The notes under the pieces: model-generated
Told to the model about the DNA's origin: nothing
The model's input: the letters and a program-made list of their open reading frames with translations, nothing else
The model's database searches: none
Source of the DNA: Bacillus sp. Marseille-P3661
GTDB lineage: Bacteria > Bacillota > Bacilli > Bacillales > Bacillaceae_J
Assembly: GCF_900240995.1 (NCBI RefSeq)
Contig: NZ_LT965955.1
Coordinates: forward strand, 445,142 to 509,141
Length of the DNA stretch: 64,000 nucleotides
Reading direction: 5' to 3'
Program-made: the position numbers and the translations under genes
Shown: positions 9,357-18,525 of the stretch, one piece after another
Layout: every line of letters begins with the position of its first letter
Numbering within the stretch: the stretch's first letter is position 1

Positions 9357-12300
9357 ATGGAAAGTTTTAAATTATTTCAAAAGATGAATGGAAAATCTAT
9401 ACCGATACTAGTATTATTTATAACTATTGGATTTGTATTCTTTAATTTGCCATTGAAAACAGTTGATGCTGTATCCGCAAATTCCAAAGAAATTTTATTT
9501 ATCGATTCAGAAATTCAAGACGCTCATATTATTGTAAATAATGTCAGGAATAGAATGGAAGTTGTATTTTTAAACGAAAATGATGGGTTGGATCAGGTTG
9601 AAAGGGTTTTATCAGATCGCGAGAACTTAAGTGCCATTCATATCGTCACACACGGTTCTCCTGGAAAGATTGTGTTAGGCGGACAAGAGATATCAAAGGA
9701 GAATATTGAAAACTATAAAAAACAATTAAGCAATATTGGAGCTGCGCTGCATCCTGATGGTGATGTACTCTTCTATGGTTGTGACGTAGCAAAAGGAGAA
9801 TTTGGACAACAATTTATCCAACAACTTGCGGAGTCGATAGGAAGAGATGTAGCGGGAAGTGAGGATCTAACATCCGGTAATCCTGAGAAAGGAAATGCTG
9901 TTCTTGAAAGTCAGATAGGTAGCATTCAAACACAATCTATTAATATCAATGGTTGGAATGGTGTTTTACCAAATGTTTCAAAGACCGTTGATGCCGAACA
10001 AGTGGTTTCGTTAAATGCGAATGATTTAGGATATCAGGATTATCCATATATTTATTTTGAATCGGTTCCGGGTAATGGAAGCCAACTTGGACTAGGATCT
10101 GTAGGTAATTCTATTCAATCAGGTTTTAGTTTTTCTAAGAGTACTGTGGATGGAGGAGATATAAAATTTAGGGCTTCTACACCGGGGGTATATACCTTTC
10201 AAGTAAGATGGGAATCAGGTCAGGGTTTACAAGGGCAAAAGGTAGCTCCTTATACGGATGCATTCACCATTACGATATCAGTGCAAAATCCGCAACCTAC
10301 TAATATTACTCTTGATAAAACAAGTGTAGTGGAGGGCTTTTTTGCTGAGTGGGTTGGTACTCTAACTAGTAATGACAACAGCGGTGATAGTAATACTTTT
10401 AGTATCGTTAGTGATCCGGATGGATTGTTTGAAGTAACGACTGTTGATACAAAAAAAGGGGAATTGCGTTTTAAGGAAGGGAAATCAATTCCAGCGGGTC
10501 AGAGTGCTCAAGTAGTAGTCAGAGTAACAGATGGCGCCAATCAGTATTTTGAAAAGACATTTACAATTACCTGCACAGAGCTAAATACAACAAATATCAG
10601 TTTAGCCCCGGGTGAATCTTATAGTTTTACTTATACGGGTAATGATTTAACTGGAGCAGAGACAGTTGCGCCGGAGAAGGGAACCATTATTATAATTTTT
10701 GATGGGGCAGAATACCCTTTATCAGAGGGAGTATATGATGGTGATACGGTAAAATATACTGCACCAAGCTCCCCGGGAACAGATACGTTTGTTTTAGGTG
10801 ACCAATACTATGTTGTGACGATTACAAGTCCAAACGAAGCACCAACAGGTATTACACTTTCAAAAAGTTCAGTTGCTGAAAATTCACCTGTAGGGACAAC
10901 AATCGGTATTTTAAATACGACAGATCCGGACGCTGGCGATACGTTTACATACTCTCTTATATCAGGTGATACAGAAAATTTCTCGATTAGTGGAAATGAA
11001 TTGAGAACAAATGGTGTGTTGGATTTTGAATCGACGAATAGTTATTCCGTTACTGTTAGAGTAACGGATTCAGGAGGGCTTACTTTTGATGAAAATTTTA
11101 CAATAGTAGTTTCAAATGTCAACGAAGCACCTGTACTAAATCAAAATAGCGTAAATCTAACTGGAACAAATGAAGACACAACAACTTCAGAAATTACAAT
11201 ATCAAGTTTCCTAGATCTAACAGAGCATGATAGCGGTGCCTTAAAAGGAATTGCAATCACAGGTAAGACGGGGAATGGTGTATGGCAATATTTTAACAGT
11301 ACATGGAAAGCAATTCCTACAGTAAGTAACAGTATTGCGTTTTTATTATCGGAAACGGATAAAATTCGGTATGTACCGGATGCAATGAATGGAGAAACAG
11401 CAACACTTTCATTCCGTGCATGGGATCAAACCGTTGGAAGTTCATTTGGATCAGCAGATGTTTCGATCAATGGAGGTACAACAGCATTCTCTTCTGTTGA
11501 GGGTACTGCAAGCTTGGTGGTGTCAGGTGTAAATGATGCACCCAACCTAACCTCGGGGGCTTATACCTTTAATCCAGCAGCTAAAAACTTGGTAAGTAAT
11601 GGAGTTAGCATTGCTGAAATGGTTAGTTTGTCAGATGTTGATCATGATGCAGCCGTAGGAATAGCGGTTTATAGCACTTTAGGAAATGGAACATGGGAAT
11701 ATTATAACGGTATCTCTTGGCAAGCGTTTGGACCGGTATCAGAAGGCAGCTCACTATTACTTCGAGCTACCGATCAAGTACGTTATCAATCTAGCAATTT
11801 ATCAGAAACAGCAAGCTTTACTTTCCGTGGATGGGATCAATCATCAGGTACACCTGGAACAAAAGTGGATACTACGACGAATGGTGGAAATACGCCGTAT
11901 TCAATCCATACACAAACAGCATCTATAGAAATACAAAAAAGTAATGCAGCAAATATTTTAAGTTTTAGTATGCCTCAAGCGCTTAAGCCTGCGACGATTA
12001 GTGATGGAGCGATCTATGTAGAAGTTGCAGGTACACAGGATGTAAGGAGCTTGGTTCCGATCTTTACTACATCTGATTTCGTTCAATCTATAAAGGTTGG
12101 AAGTACGGTTCAAACAAGTGGAGTAACGAATAATGATTTTAGTAGTCCGGTGACGTATGTTGTGACGGCTGAAGATGGAACAACAAAAAACTGGGTTGTA
12201 ATGGTTAATAGAGCACCGATCGATATTTCATTATCCAATAACCTAGTTGATGAGAAAGTAGCAGCGGGGACAGTGGTTGGTACATTAAGTGGAACGGACC

Positions 12301-15300
12301 TAGATACTAATGCAGTACTTTCTTACGGAATCCAATCAGGAAATACAGATGCGTTTGAAATTGATCAGAACCGATTAATCACAAAAACCGCATTGGATTA
12401 CAACACGAATAATCTCTATAACATGACCATTCGTGTGACGGATCAGCATGGAGCGTTTTACGATAAAGATTTTATAATTAAAGTGTTAGATAAAACGCCA
12501 CCAACAGCAGACGTAATCATGACTTCAAATAATGAACATGATCCTTTAAAAGCAAAAGTTGGTGATTCCATCACATTAAATATTGTTGCGAATGAAGAGA
12601 TTGCTACACCAATCGTTACGGTAAATGGTAATCCCGCAACGGTGAGTGATAATGGCGATGCTGATGCGAAAACATGGGCAGCCACCTATGAGGTAACAGC
12701 TGGGGATGCAGAAGGACTGATTGGGTTCACGCTCGACTTCCAAGACATCAATGGAAATGCAGCCACACAAGTGTCGGACGTGGCATCTGGTGGAATAGTG
12801 ACCATTGATAAAACAGCACCTACAGCAGCAATGATTACAATTCGTTCAAATAATACAGACGCAACGAAAGCAAAAATAGGTGATACGATTACGCTAGATA
12901 TTACAACAGATGAGGATATTCAACAGCTAGCAGTAACAATAGCAGGAAAAGGTGCAACTGTAACCAATGCTGGTGATAGTGATGCAAAAACATGGCAAGC
13001 CACTTATACCATGTTAGATGGAGATCAGGATGGAAATGTAGGTCTCAGTCTGAATTTTAAAGATTTAGCTGGAAATACATCAACAGAAGTAACATCAACA
13101 ACGGATGCAAGTTCAGTTATATTCGATGGAACGATTCCAACACCGATCATGGTATCTATGAGTTCTAGTAATGGTAACCCTGAAATTGCCAAAGTGGGCG
13201 ATACGATTACATTGCAGGTGGTAGCAAGTGAGGCGGTCCAAACTCCGAATATAACAATCGCAGGAAAAGGAGCAACTGTTACAAACGGTGGGGATGCAAA
13301 AACATGGCAAGCCACTTATACGTTACAATCTGGTGATCCAGAAGGACCAATACCTTTTACAATGGATTTAATTGATTTGGTAGGGAATGTAGGAACACAG
13401 GTGACAACAGTAACTTCAGGAAGTTCGGTTATTTTTGACAAAACGATCCCTACTATTCAATCAGTTACGATGACTTCAAATAATGCACATGATCCAACAA
13501 TCGCTAAAGTTGGTGATACAATCAACCTTACAATTGTGGCAAGTGAAGATATTCAATCACCAACTGTAACCATTGCAGGCAAGAATGCAACCATTAGCGA
13601 TAATGGCGATAGTGATGCCAAAACATGGACTGCAAGCTATATGATGGAAGGTGATGATGTAGAAGGAGCAATCGAATTCACACTAGACTTCCAAGACATC
13701 GTTCAAAATCCAGGGATGTTAGTAACATATGTAACGTCTGGGAGAAACGTTTTTTATGATAATACGATTCCAACAGCTATAATAGTGACGATTAGCTCTA
13801 CCAATGCTGATCCAACAAAAGCTAAAGTTGGAGACAACATCAGGCTATCTATATTTGCGAATGAAAATGTAAAAGCACCAACTATTACAATGTTCGGCAA
13901 GCCAATAACTGTTATAAATAACGGTAGTCCGGTCTCTTGGCTAGCACAATACACGATGCAAAATGGTGATTCACCAGGTCCAGTTGAATTTACCATTGAT
14001 ATTGAAGATATAGCAGGTAATCGTGGAACGCAAATAACCGAGACAACAGACGATAGTTCGGTTATGGCTTTATCCAATAACGCGAACTTAAGCAGCTTGA
14101 CATTAAGCAATGGAATAGTTGATCCAGATTATTCACCAAATGAAACAAGCTATAATGCGACCGTTAGTTATGAGGTAACAACCTTAGATGTAACACCAGT
14201 TGCGTCAGACGCAACGTCTACAGTGAAGCTCAATGATATGCCGATAGCAAGTGGAGCAGCAGCCAATGTTCCGTTAGCTCTTGGACCAAACACAATCACT
14301 GTAGAAGTAACCGCTCAAGATGGAACGACAAAAACCTATACCATCACAGTTACAAGATTGTTATCGAATAATGCAGATTTAAGTACTTTGATTTTAAGTG
14401 AAGGCACGCTAAGTCCAGATTTTAATTTGGACATTACAAATTATTCAACAAATGTTGACCCTACTGTATCGGAAGTAACTCTAACAGCTTTACCAGACCA
14501 AAGTGATGCAACAGTTGTGATTAATGGGAATGCAACAACATCAGATACGATTGCTTTAAACTTTGGGTCAAATTCAGTACCGGTCGTCGTTACCGCACAA
14601 GATGGAATGACAACAAAACATTATATGGTAACCATTAATCGATTGAAATCAGGGAATGCAGATCTAGACTCATTATCTGTTAACAGAGGCACCCTAACAC
14701 CGACTTTTTCACCTAGTGTGGATGCTTACCAGGTAGCCGTTCCCTATGAAATAACACAAATTTCCGTATCTGCGCAAGTCGAAGATGCTTATGCATCCTT
14801 AACATTAAATGGGAAAACAGTTTCGCCAACCAGCGAAAGTATACCTACTATAACGTCAGATTTGATTTCGAATGTAACAACAGGAGATTCAATCCAAGTA
14901 TCCATGACGGAAGCATTCGATTTAAAAGTGGGTTCTAATCCTATCCCGGTTACTGTAACCGCACAAGATGGTGGTACTAAGGTTTATACAATCATAGTCA
15001 ATCGTGCAGCACCTCCAAATAGTGATGGTGACGATGGAAATTCTACATCAACTCCTTCTGGAGGCACTAATGGAGGAAATCATAGAAATGCCACGGTTGA
15101 TTTGGGTAATGGGAATTCACAAAATGAACAGATTGAGATATCAAGAAGTACAACAGTGGATGGAAAACAAGTTGATGTCGTTGTTTTTCAAGAGGATAAA
15201 GCCAAATCCATTGTAGAGAAGTCTTTACAAGAAGATCGAGAATTTGCGCGAATTGTTATTGATGATCTACCAAATAATCCTGCTGATGAAGTAGAAGTGA

Positions 15301-16331
15301 CCATACCAAAAGGATCGGTTAATCAATTAGTGGAGGGTAATATTTCTCTTGAAATTCAAACAAATGATGTGAGAGTTGCTATTTTACAAGAAACCCTAAA
15401 ATCATTGCAACAATTGGGGATGGATCTTTATTTTAACATCGTGCCGATTAAAGATGAGAATGAGAAAAAGCAAGTAGAAGAACGAACTCTAAGTGCAGCT
15501 GAAGTACAAAAGATTGCTGGAAATAGCAATGTCGTGGTCCATGGAAAGCCTATGATCATTGAAACGAATTATAAAAACTACCCAACAAAGGTTGTTTTTC
15601 CACTAACGGGCCTTAAGTTGCCAAGTGATCCGAAGGAAAGAAAAGCGTTAGTGGATAGCCTAGCTATTTATATTGAACATAGTGATGGCGAGAAGAAGGT
15701 ACAAAAGGGAAAAGTTATGTTTGATGATAACGGAAATCCTGTAGGACTTGAAATTGAGATTAACAAATTTAGTACGTTTACCATTATTAGTGTTCAACCT
15801 AAGGATGAAATAACCTTAACAGATGTGGAAGGACACTGGGCAGAAAAGCCAATTCGTGAATTAGTTTCTATGAAAGCAGTCAACGGCTATCCAGATGGGA
15901 CATTCAAACCAAACACTTCAGTCACACGAGCTGAATTTACTACGATGGTTGTGAATGCATTGCAAATAAAGAATAATGGAAATGCTAAGACGTTTGATGA
16001 TATTCAAAAGCATTGGGCAAAAAATAGTATTGAAATTGCGGCAGCAAACGAAGTGGTTAATGGATTAAGTGAAACGCGCTTTGGGCCTGATGAAACGATT
16101 ACGCGCGAACAAATGGCAGCTATTATTGTCAATGCAGGAAAAATGGAGATGATAGAAAATAAAGCAAGTTTCAAAGATTATAATGAAATTGGAAGTTGGG
16201 CTGAAGGCTCTGTTAATACTGCAGCATATTATAAAATCGTTAACGGATTGCCTAACCAAACCTTTAATCCAAAAGGAAAAGCAACGAGAGCCGAAGCAGC
16301 AGCAGTGATTATGAATCTTTTAAACAAATAA
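9357..16331 (+). CDS. Giant surface protein: N-terminal DUF4347-like domain, cadherin/Ig repeats, C-terminal SLH domains
   Basis: A 2324-aa exported protein; ATG at 9357 follows AAAGGTGG. A signal/anchor helix spans about 15-38. Residues 44-205 match DUF4347: ILFIDSEI at the start, IHIVTHGSPG, then VLFYGCDVAKG. The His and Cys are spaced as in caspase-fold (clan CD) proteins, an inference. Then follow beta domains, cadherin repeats (about 494-590 and 950-1046), two larger cadherin-like domains, five Ig-like units each with VGDxI and a KTW motif (1046-1570), three cadherin-like beta-sandwich units (NADLxxL, 1571-1890), a Gly/Ser linker, an alpha/beta segment and three SLH domains (2155-2324). 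It would sit on the wall through SLH and expose the N-terminal domain. Adhesion or matrix assembly is likely. Confidence 0.88.
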   Translation: MESFKLFQKMNGKSIPILVLFITIGFVFFNLPLKTVDAVSANSKEILFIDSEIQDAHIIVNNVRNRMEVVFLNENDGLDQVERVLSDRENLSAIHIVTHGSPGKIVLGGQEISKENIENYKKQLSNIGAALHPDGDVLFYGCDVAKGEFGQQFIQQLAESIGRDVAGSEDLTSGNPEKGNAVLESQIGSIQTQSININGWNGVLPNVSKTVDAEQVVSLNANDLGYQDYPYIYFESVPGNGSQLGLGSVGNSIQSGFSFSKSTVDGGDIKFRASTPGVYTFQVRWESGQGLQGQKVAPYTDAFTITISVQNPQPTNITLDKTSVVEGFFAEWVGTLTSNDNSGDSNTFSIVSDPDGLFEVTTVDTKKGELRFKEGKSIPAGQSAQVVVRVTDGANQYFEKTFTITCTELNTTNISLAPGESYSFTYTGNDLTGAETVAPEKGTIIIIFDGAEYPLSEGVYDGDTVKYTAPSSPGTDTFVLGDQYYVVTITSPNEAPTGITLSKSSVAENSPVGTTIGILNTTDPDAGDTFTYSLISGDTENFSISGNELRTNGVLDFESTNSYSVTVRVTDSGGLTFDENFTIVVSNVNEAPVLNQNSVNLTGTNEDTTTSEITISSFLDLTEHDSGALKGIAITGKTGNGVWQYFNSTWKAIPTVSNSIAFLLSETDKIRYVPDAMNGETATLSFRAWDQTVGSSFGSADVSINGGTTAFSSVEGTASLVVSGVNDAPNLTSGAYTFNPAAKNLVSNGVSIAEMVSLSDVDHDAAVGIAVYSTLGNGTWEYYNGISWQAFGPVSEGSSLLLRATDQVRYQSSNLSETASFTFRGWDQSSGTPGTKVDTTTNGGNTPYSIHTQTASIEIQKSNAANILSFSMPQALKPATISDGAIYVEVAGTQDVRSLVPIFTTSDFVQSIKVGSTVQTSGVTNNDFSSPVTYVVTAEDGTTKNWVVMVNRAPIDISLSNNLVDEKVAAGTVVGTLSGTDLDTNAVLSYGIQSGNTDAFEIDQNRLITKTALDYNTNNLYNMTIRVTDQHGAFYDKDFIIKVLDKTPPTADVIMTSNNEHDPLKAKVGDSITLNIVANEEIATPIVTVNGNPATVSDNGDADAKTWAATYEVTAGDAEGLIGFTLDFQDINGNAATQVSDVASGGIVTIDKTAPTAAMITIRSNNTDATKAKIGDTITLDITTDEDIQQLAVTIAGKGATVTNAGDSDAKTWQATYTMLDGDQDGNVGLSLNFKDLAGNTSTEVTSTTDASSVIFDGTIPTPIMVSMSSSNGNPEIAKVGDTITLQVVASEAVQTPNITIAGKGATVTNGGDAKTWQATYTLQSGDPEGPIPFTMDLIDLVGNVGTQVTTVTSGSSVIFDKTIPTIQSVTMTSNNAHDPTIAKVGDTINLTIVASEDIQSPTVTIAGKNATISDNGDSDAKTWTASYMMEGDDVEGAIEFTLDFQDIVQNPGMLVTYVTSGRNVFYDNTIPTAIIVTISSTNADPTKAKVGDNIRLSIFANENVKAPTITMFGKPITVINNGSPVSWLAQYTMQNGDSPGPVEFTIDIEDIAGNRGTQITETTDDSSVMALSNNANLSSLTLSNGIVDPDYSPNETSYNATVSYEVTTLDVTPVASDATSTVKLNDMPIASGAAANVPLALGPNTITVEVTAQDGTTKTYTITVTRLLSNNADLSTLILSEGTLSPDFNLDITNYSTNVDPTVSEVTLTALPDQSDATVVINGNATTSDTIALNFGSNSVPVVVTAQDGMTTKHYMVTINRLKSGNADLDSLSVNRGTLTPTFSPSVDAYQVAVPYEITQISVSAQVEDAYASLTLNGKTVSPTSESIPTITSDLISNVTTGDSIQVSMTEAFDLKVGSNPIPVTVTAQDGGTKVYTIIVNRAAPPNSDGDDGNSTSTPSGGTNGGNHRNATVDLGNGNSQNEQIEISRSTTVDGKQVDVVVFQEDKAKSIVEKSLQEDREFARIVIDDLPNNPADEVEVTIPKGSVNQLVEGNISLEIQTNDVRVAILQETLKSLQQLGMDLYFNIVPIKDENEKKQVEERTLSAAEVQKIAGNSNVVVHGKPMIIETNYKNYPTKVVFPLTGLKLPSDPKERKALVDSLAIYIEHSDGEKKVQKGKVMFDDNGNPVGLEIEINKFSTFTIISVQPKDEITLTDVEGHWAEKPIRELVSMKAVNGYPDGTFKPNTSVTRAEFTTMVVNALQIKNNGNAKTFDDIQKHWAKNSIEIAAANEVVNGLSETRFGPDETITREQMAAIIVNAGKMEMIENKASFKDYNEIGSWAEGSVNTAAYYKIVNGLPNQTFNPKGKATRAEAAAVIMNLLNK

Positions 16332-16338
16332 CTTACGG

Positions 16339-16368
16339 AAAACCCTCCATGGTGGAGGGTTTTTTCTA
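16339..16368 (+). terminator. Intrinsic terminator
   Basis: An 11-bp stem (16339-16349 with 16353-16363) rich in CCC/GGG runs into six T just eight bases after the giant gene. Confidence 0.92.
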
Positions 16369-16480
16369 TATATGCGCGGAGCCTTATTGCCATAGATAGG
16401 AAGGATTCAATAGTATGATCAAAGAATTCTACTAATCATTCATTTATACAGTATGCTTTTTCTTGGTAGTAGGAGTATTT

Positions 16481-16661
16481 GCGGACATATGGTACCTTAT
16501 TCGCCTAAAAAAGGGGCCTTTGATGGTTTTTCCGGACATTGAGATCGTTATTTAATAAAAATCATCAAGAAATAGATGGATTTCTTTGTATTAGCGGAAC
16601 ATATGTCCGTGAAACTTTTAAAATAGCCATTTTTGAGTGAATAACGGATTGTATGTCCGGG
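16481..16661. repeat. Imperfect palindromic intergenic element built from CGGACAT words
   Basis: The word CGGACAT appears at 16482 and 16533, and its complement ATGTCCG at 16603 and 16653, with similar spacing and shared flanks (TTATT then a C-rich/A-rich tract). The left half therefore resembles the right half read on the other strand, about 180 bp in all, with a centre near 16575. No gene lies within it. A non-autonomous dispersed element is the likely nature. Confidence 0.5.
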
Positions 16662-16691
16662 AAATTTTCAAAAATCATGAAAGGACGTGCA

Positions 16692-17141
16692 TTATTTCCT
16701 AACCTCTACTACAAGTGAACTATATTGTTCGTTTTCGATATACACATCTACTTTCCATATGCCGGCTGAGGGAAATTTAACAGTAGATATCGCTGATGTA
16801 ACGTTAGAAATACCAGCATCACTCGATACATCACCTATAGTAAGCAGCGGGTCTATTACAGAATCGCTGCTTTTATTTGTGGCTTTCAGAGTGATTGTTT
16901 TATTAAGAGCGTTTTCGGGATTTTTAATAAATACCCACTTGGCAGCTTGTTCTTTGTCTTGATAAAAAGGCTCTGCTATTTGGAGTCCAAGCACATTTTT
17001 ATCACCAATAAGAGAAATATAGTGTTCACCTTCTTTTACAAAAAAAGTATCGGTTATTTTCCATTCGGTGGATTCAGCATTGGAGCAACCAGGAAGAATC
17101 ATAAAAATGAAAAGCAATAATAATAGGTATCGTTTCATCAT
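16692..17141 (-). CDS. Small lipoprotein, function unknown
   Basis: A 149-aa protein with a type II signal peptide: two Met, KR, a leucine-rich core and the lipobox LPGC, giving a lipidated Cys near residue 19. The rest reads as one beta-sandwich domain ending in WKVDVYIENEQYSSLVVEV, like extracytoplasmic immunoglobulin-like lipoproteins of Bacillus. AAGGAG precedes the first ATG by about eight bases; the second ATG is one codon on. It is convergent with the giant gene and unlinked to an operon. No enzymatic motif is seen. Confidence 0.75.
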   Translation of the reverse strand: MMKRYLLLLLFIFMILPGCSNAESTEWKITDTFFVKEGEHYISLIGDKNVLGLQIAEPFYQDKEQAAKWVFIKNPENALNKTITLKATNKSSDSVIDPLLTIGDVSSDAGISNVTSAISTVKFPSAGIWKVDVYIENEQYSSLVVEVRK

Positions 17142-17349
17142 ATTGCAGACTCCTTGTTTTCTGTTTGTAGACTAGAATGATCGATATTCAAATCAAATAG
17201 TATCATTCTAACTATCATTGCGCCACAAGTGTCGTTAATTTATAGAGTCATACTAGTAAACTAAACTAGTTATTTGAGAGAGTTATGTAGTTCTAACGTA
17301 TACCGTCTTTTTAAATTGGAAATAACTGTAGTAAAAAGAGGTTATACGT

Positions 17350-17460
17350 ATGAATATAGACGGAGATTTTTTTATTGGTTTGTTTTGGGGAATGTTGTTG
17401 GCAGTACCACTATGGATGTCTGTATTTGGTTGGATTAAAATTATCATATGGTTAATTTAA
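17350..17460 (+). CDS. 36-aa membrane peptide
   Basis: A short frame starts at ATG 17350, eight bases after AGAGG. The peptide begins MNIDGDFFIGLFWGM and has one hydrophobic helix covering about residues 8-35, with several Trp and a single Lys. Such one-helix peptides are often membrane regulators or simply uncharacterised. The ribosome site and clean hydrophobic profile support it, but length is too small for certainty. Confidence 0.5.
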   Translation: MNIDGDFFIGLFWGMLLAVPLWMSVFGWIKIIIWLI

Positions 17461-17597
17461 CGATGGTACAATTAAACATTTTTAATTCATTAATGAACAA
17501 TATTACTGTTGTATTACTATTTACCTAGAAATCTAGCAATTTAGTAGATTTATGCTAAAATGGTGAGTAAACAGCTTGCTATAAAGTGAGGGGACTT

Positions 17598-18293
17598 ATG
17601 AAAAAACTCTATATTATACTGTCAATAATCTTGCTATTAGTTGTTGGAGCAGGTGGTACTGCTTACTACTTTTTGAAAATTAAAACGTATGATTTAAGTC
17701 AGGATCAGGAGCTTGCTCAAATTGCTGAGGAAGAATATGTTGTGGAATTGCCACCGGTTGATAGTCCGATTCAGGAAGAGCATACATCAACAGATCAAGA
17801 ATCAGCAGAAGAGAAGGTTGAACCTTCTTCTGAGGAGCCTATAGATAAAGATCCGCAAAAAGATGGAACTGAAGATAGTGAAGACAGTGGTGAATCTGAA
17901 GAACAAAAATCAGACATAAAACAATCACAGCCTAAAAAAGTAACGGCTGCAAGTATAAAAGAAAAATATCGTCCATCCTTTGAAAACTTAGAATCTCAAG
18001 CGAATGCCAAAATCAATTCATTAGTAAGTCGAGCAATTAGTGAATTTAAAGAAAAGAAAGCAAATGGCGAGAAAATATCCGTTAGTTATTTTCTAACGAA
18101 ATATAATACAGCAGGTGAGTCATTGGAAGCAAAAACAGATCAAGCATTTGAAAAGGTGTTTGCAGCTCTTCAAAACGAACTGAAAGCGAACGGTTTCGAT
18201 CCAAGTGAAGCGGAAGATGTACGTGCGGCGTATGAATCGGCAAAAAAGGAACGTCGTAATGCATTGATAGCAAAAGCGATGGAAAATATGTAG
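17598..18293 (+). CDS. Membrane-anchored acidic protein, function unknown
   Basis: A 231-aa protein. ATG 17598 is preferred since GAGGGGA lies about five bases upstream. One N-terminal transmembrane helix (about 5-27) is followed by a Glu/Asp/Ser-rich disordered stretch (about 45-115) and a charged helical domain to the end (KEKYRPSFENLESQANAKIN onward), probably coiled or a helical bundle outside the membrane. It is closed by a terminator. I do not recognise a named family. The layout resembles extracytoplasmic spacer proteins of Bacillales. Confidence 0.75.
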   Translation: MKKLYIILSIILLLVVGAGGTAYYFLKIKTYDLSQDQELAQIAEEEYVVELPPVDSPIQEEHTSTDQESAEEKVEPSSEEPIDKDPQKDGTEDSEDSGESEEQKSDIKQSQPKKVTAASIKEKYRPSFENLESQANAKINSLVSRAISEFKEKKANGEKISVSYFLTKYNTAGESLEAKTDQAFEKVFAALQNELKANGFDPSEAEDVRAAYESAKKERRNALIAKAMENM

Positions 18294-18348
18294 TGAATAA
18301 AAAGTATTAGCAATTGATAGTCGTGATCCATTTTCCATATGTAACAGT

Positions 18349-18379
18349 AAGCCCAACACCTTCGGAGTTGGGCTTTTTA
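18349..18379 (+). terminator. Intrinsic terminator
   Basis: Stem AAGCCCAAC/GTTGGGCTT (18349-18357 with 18367-18375) with a CTTCGG-capped apex, then five T. It ends the acidic membrane protein gene and lies between convergent genes. Confidence 0.9.
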
Positions 18380-18396
18380 AATATTCGACAAATCCC

Positions 18397-18515
18397 GACA
18401 AGTGCCTGTCACTTTGCACTACAAGTGCCACTTTGTACTTGCACTTATTATGTCACTTTGTGCTTATTAGGACACTTTGCACTTATTAGGTTTGTGCTTA
18501 TTAGGCACTTTTGTA
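18397..18515. repeat. Degenerate short tandem repeats based on CACTTTGTGCTTATTAGG
   Basis: Between convergent genes the words CACTTTG(C/T)(A/G)CTT and CTTATTAGG recur about five times at 16-25-bp spacing. The array begins with GACAAGTGCCTGTCAC, which resembles the stem near 71-102. Coding is excluded by stops and spacing. Confidence 0.7.
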
Positions 18516-18525
18516 CTTTCTGGGC

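Noticed and set aside
18397..18515. Short repeats considered as a CRISPR array
   Set aside because: Repeat length is under 20 bp, spacing is irregular, copies are degenerate and there are no spacer-like units or cas genes.
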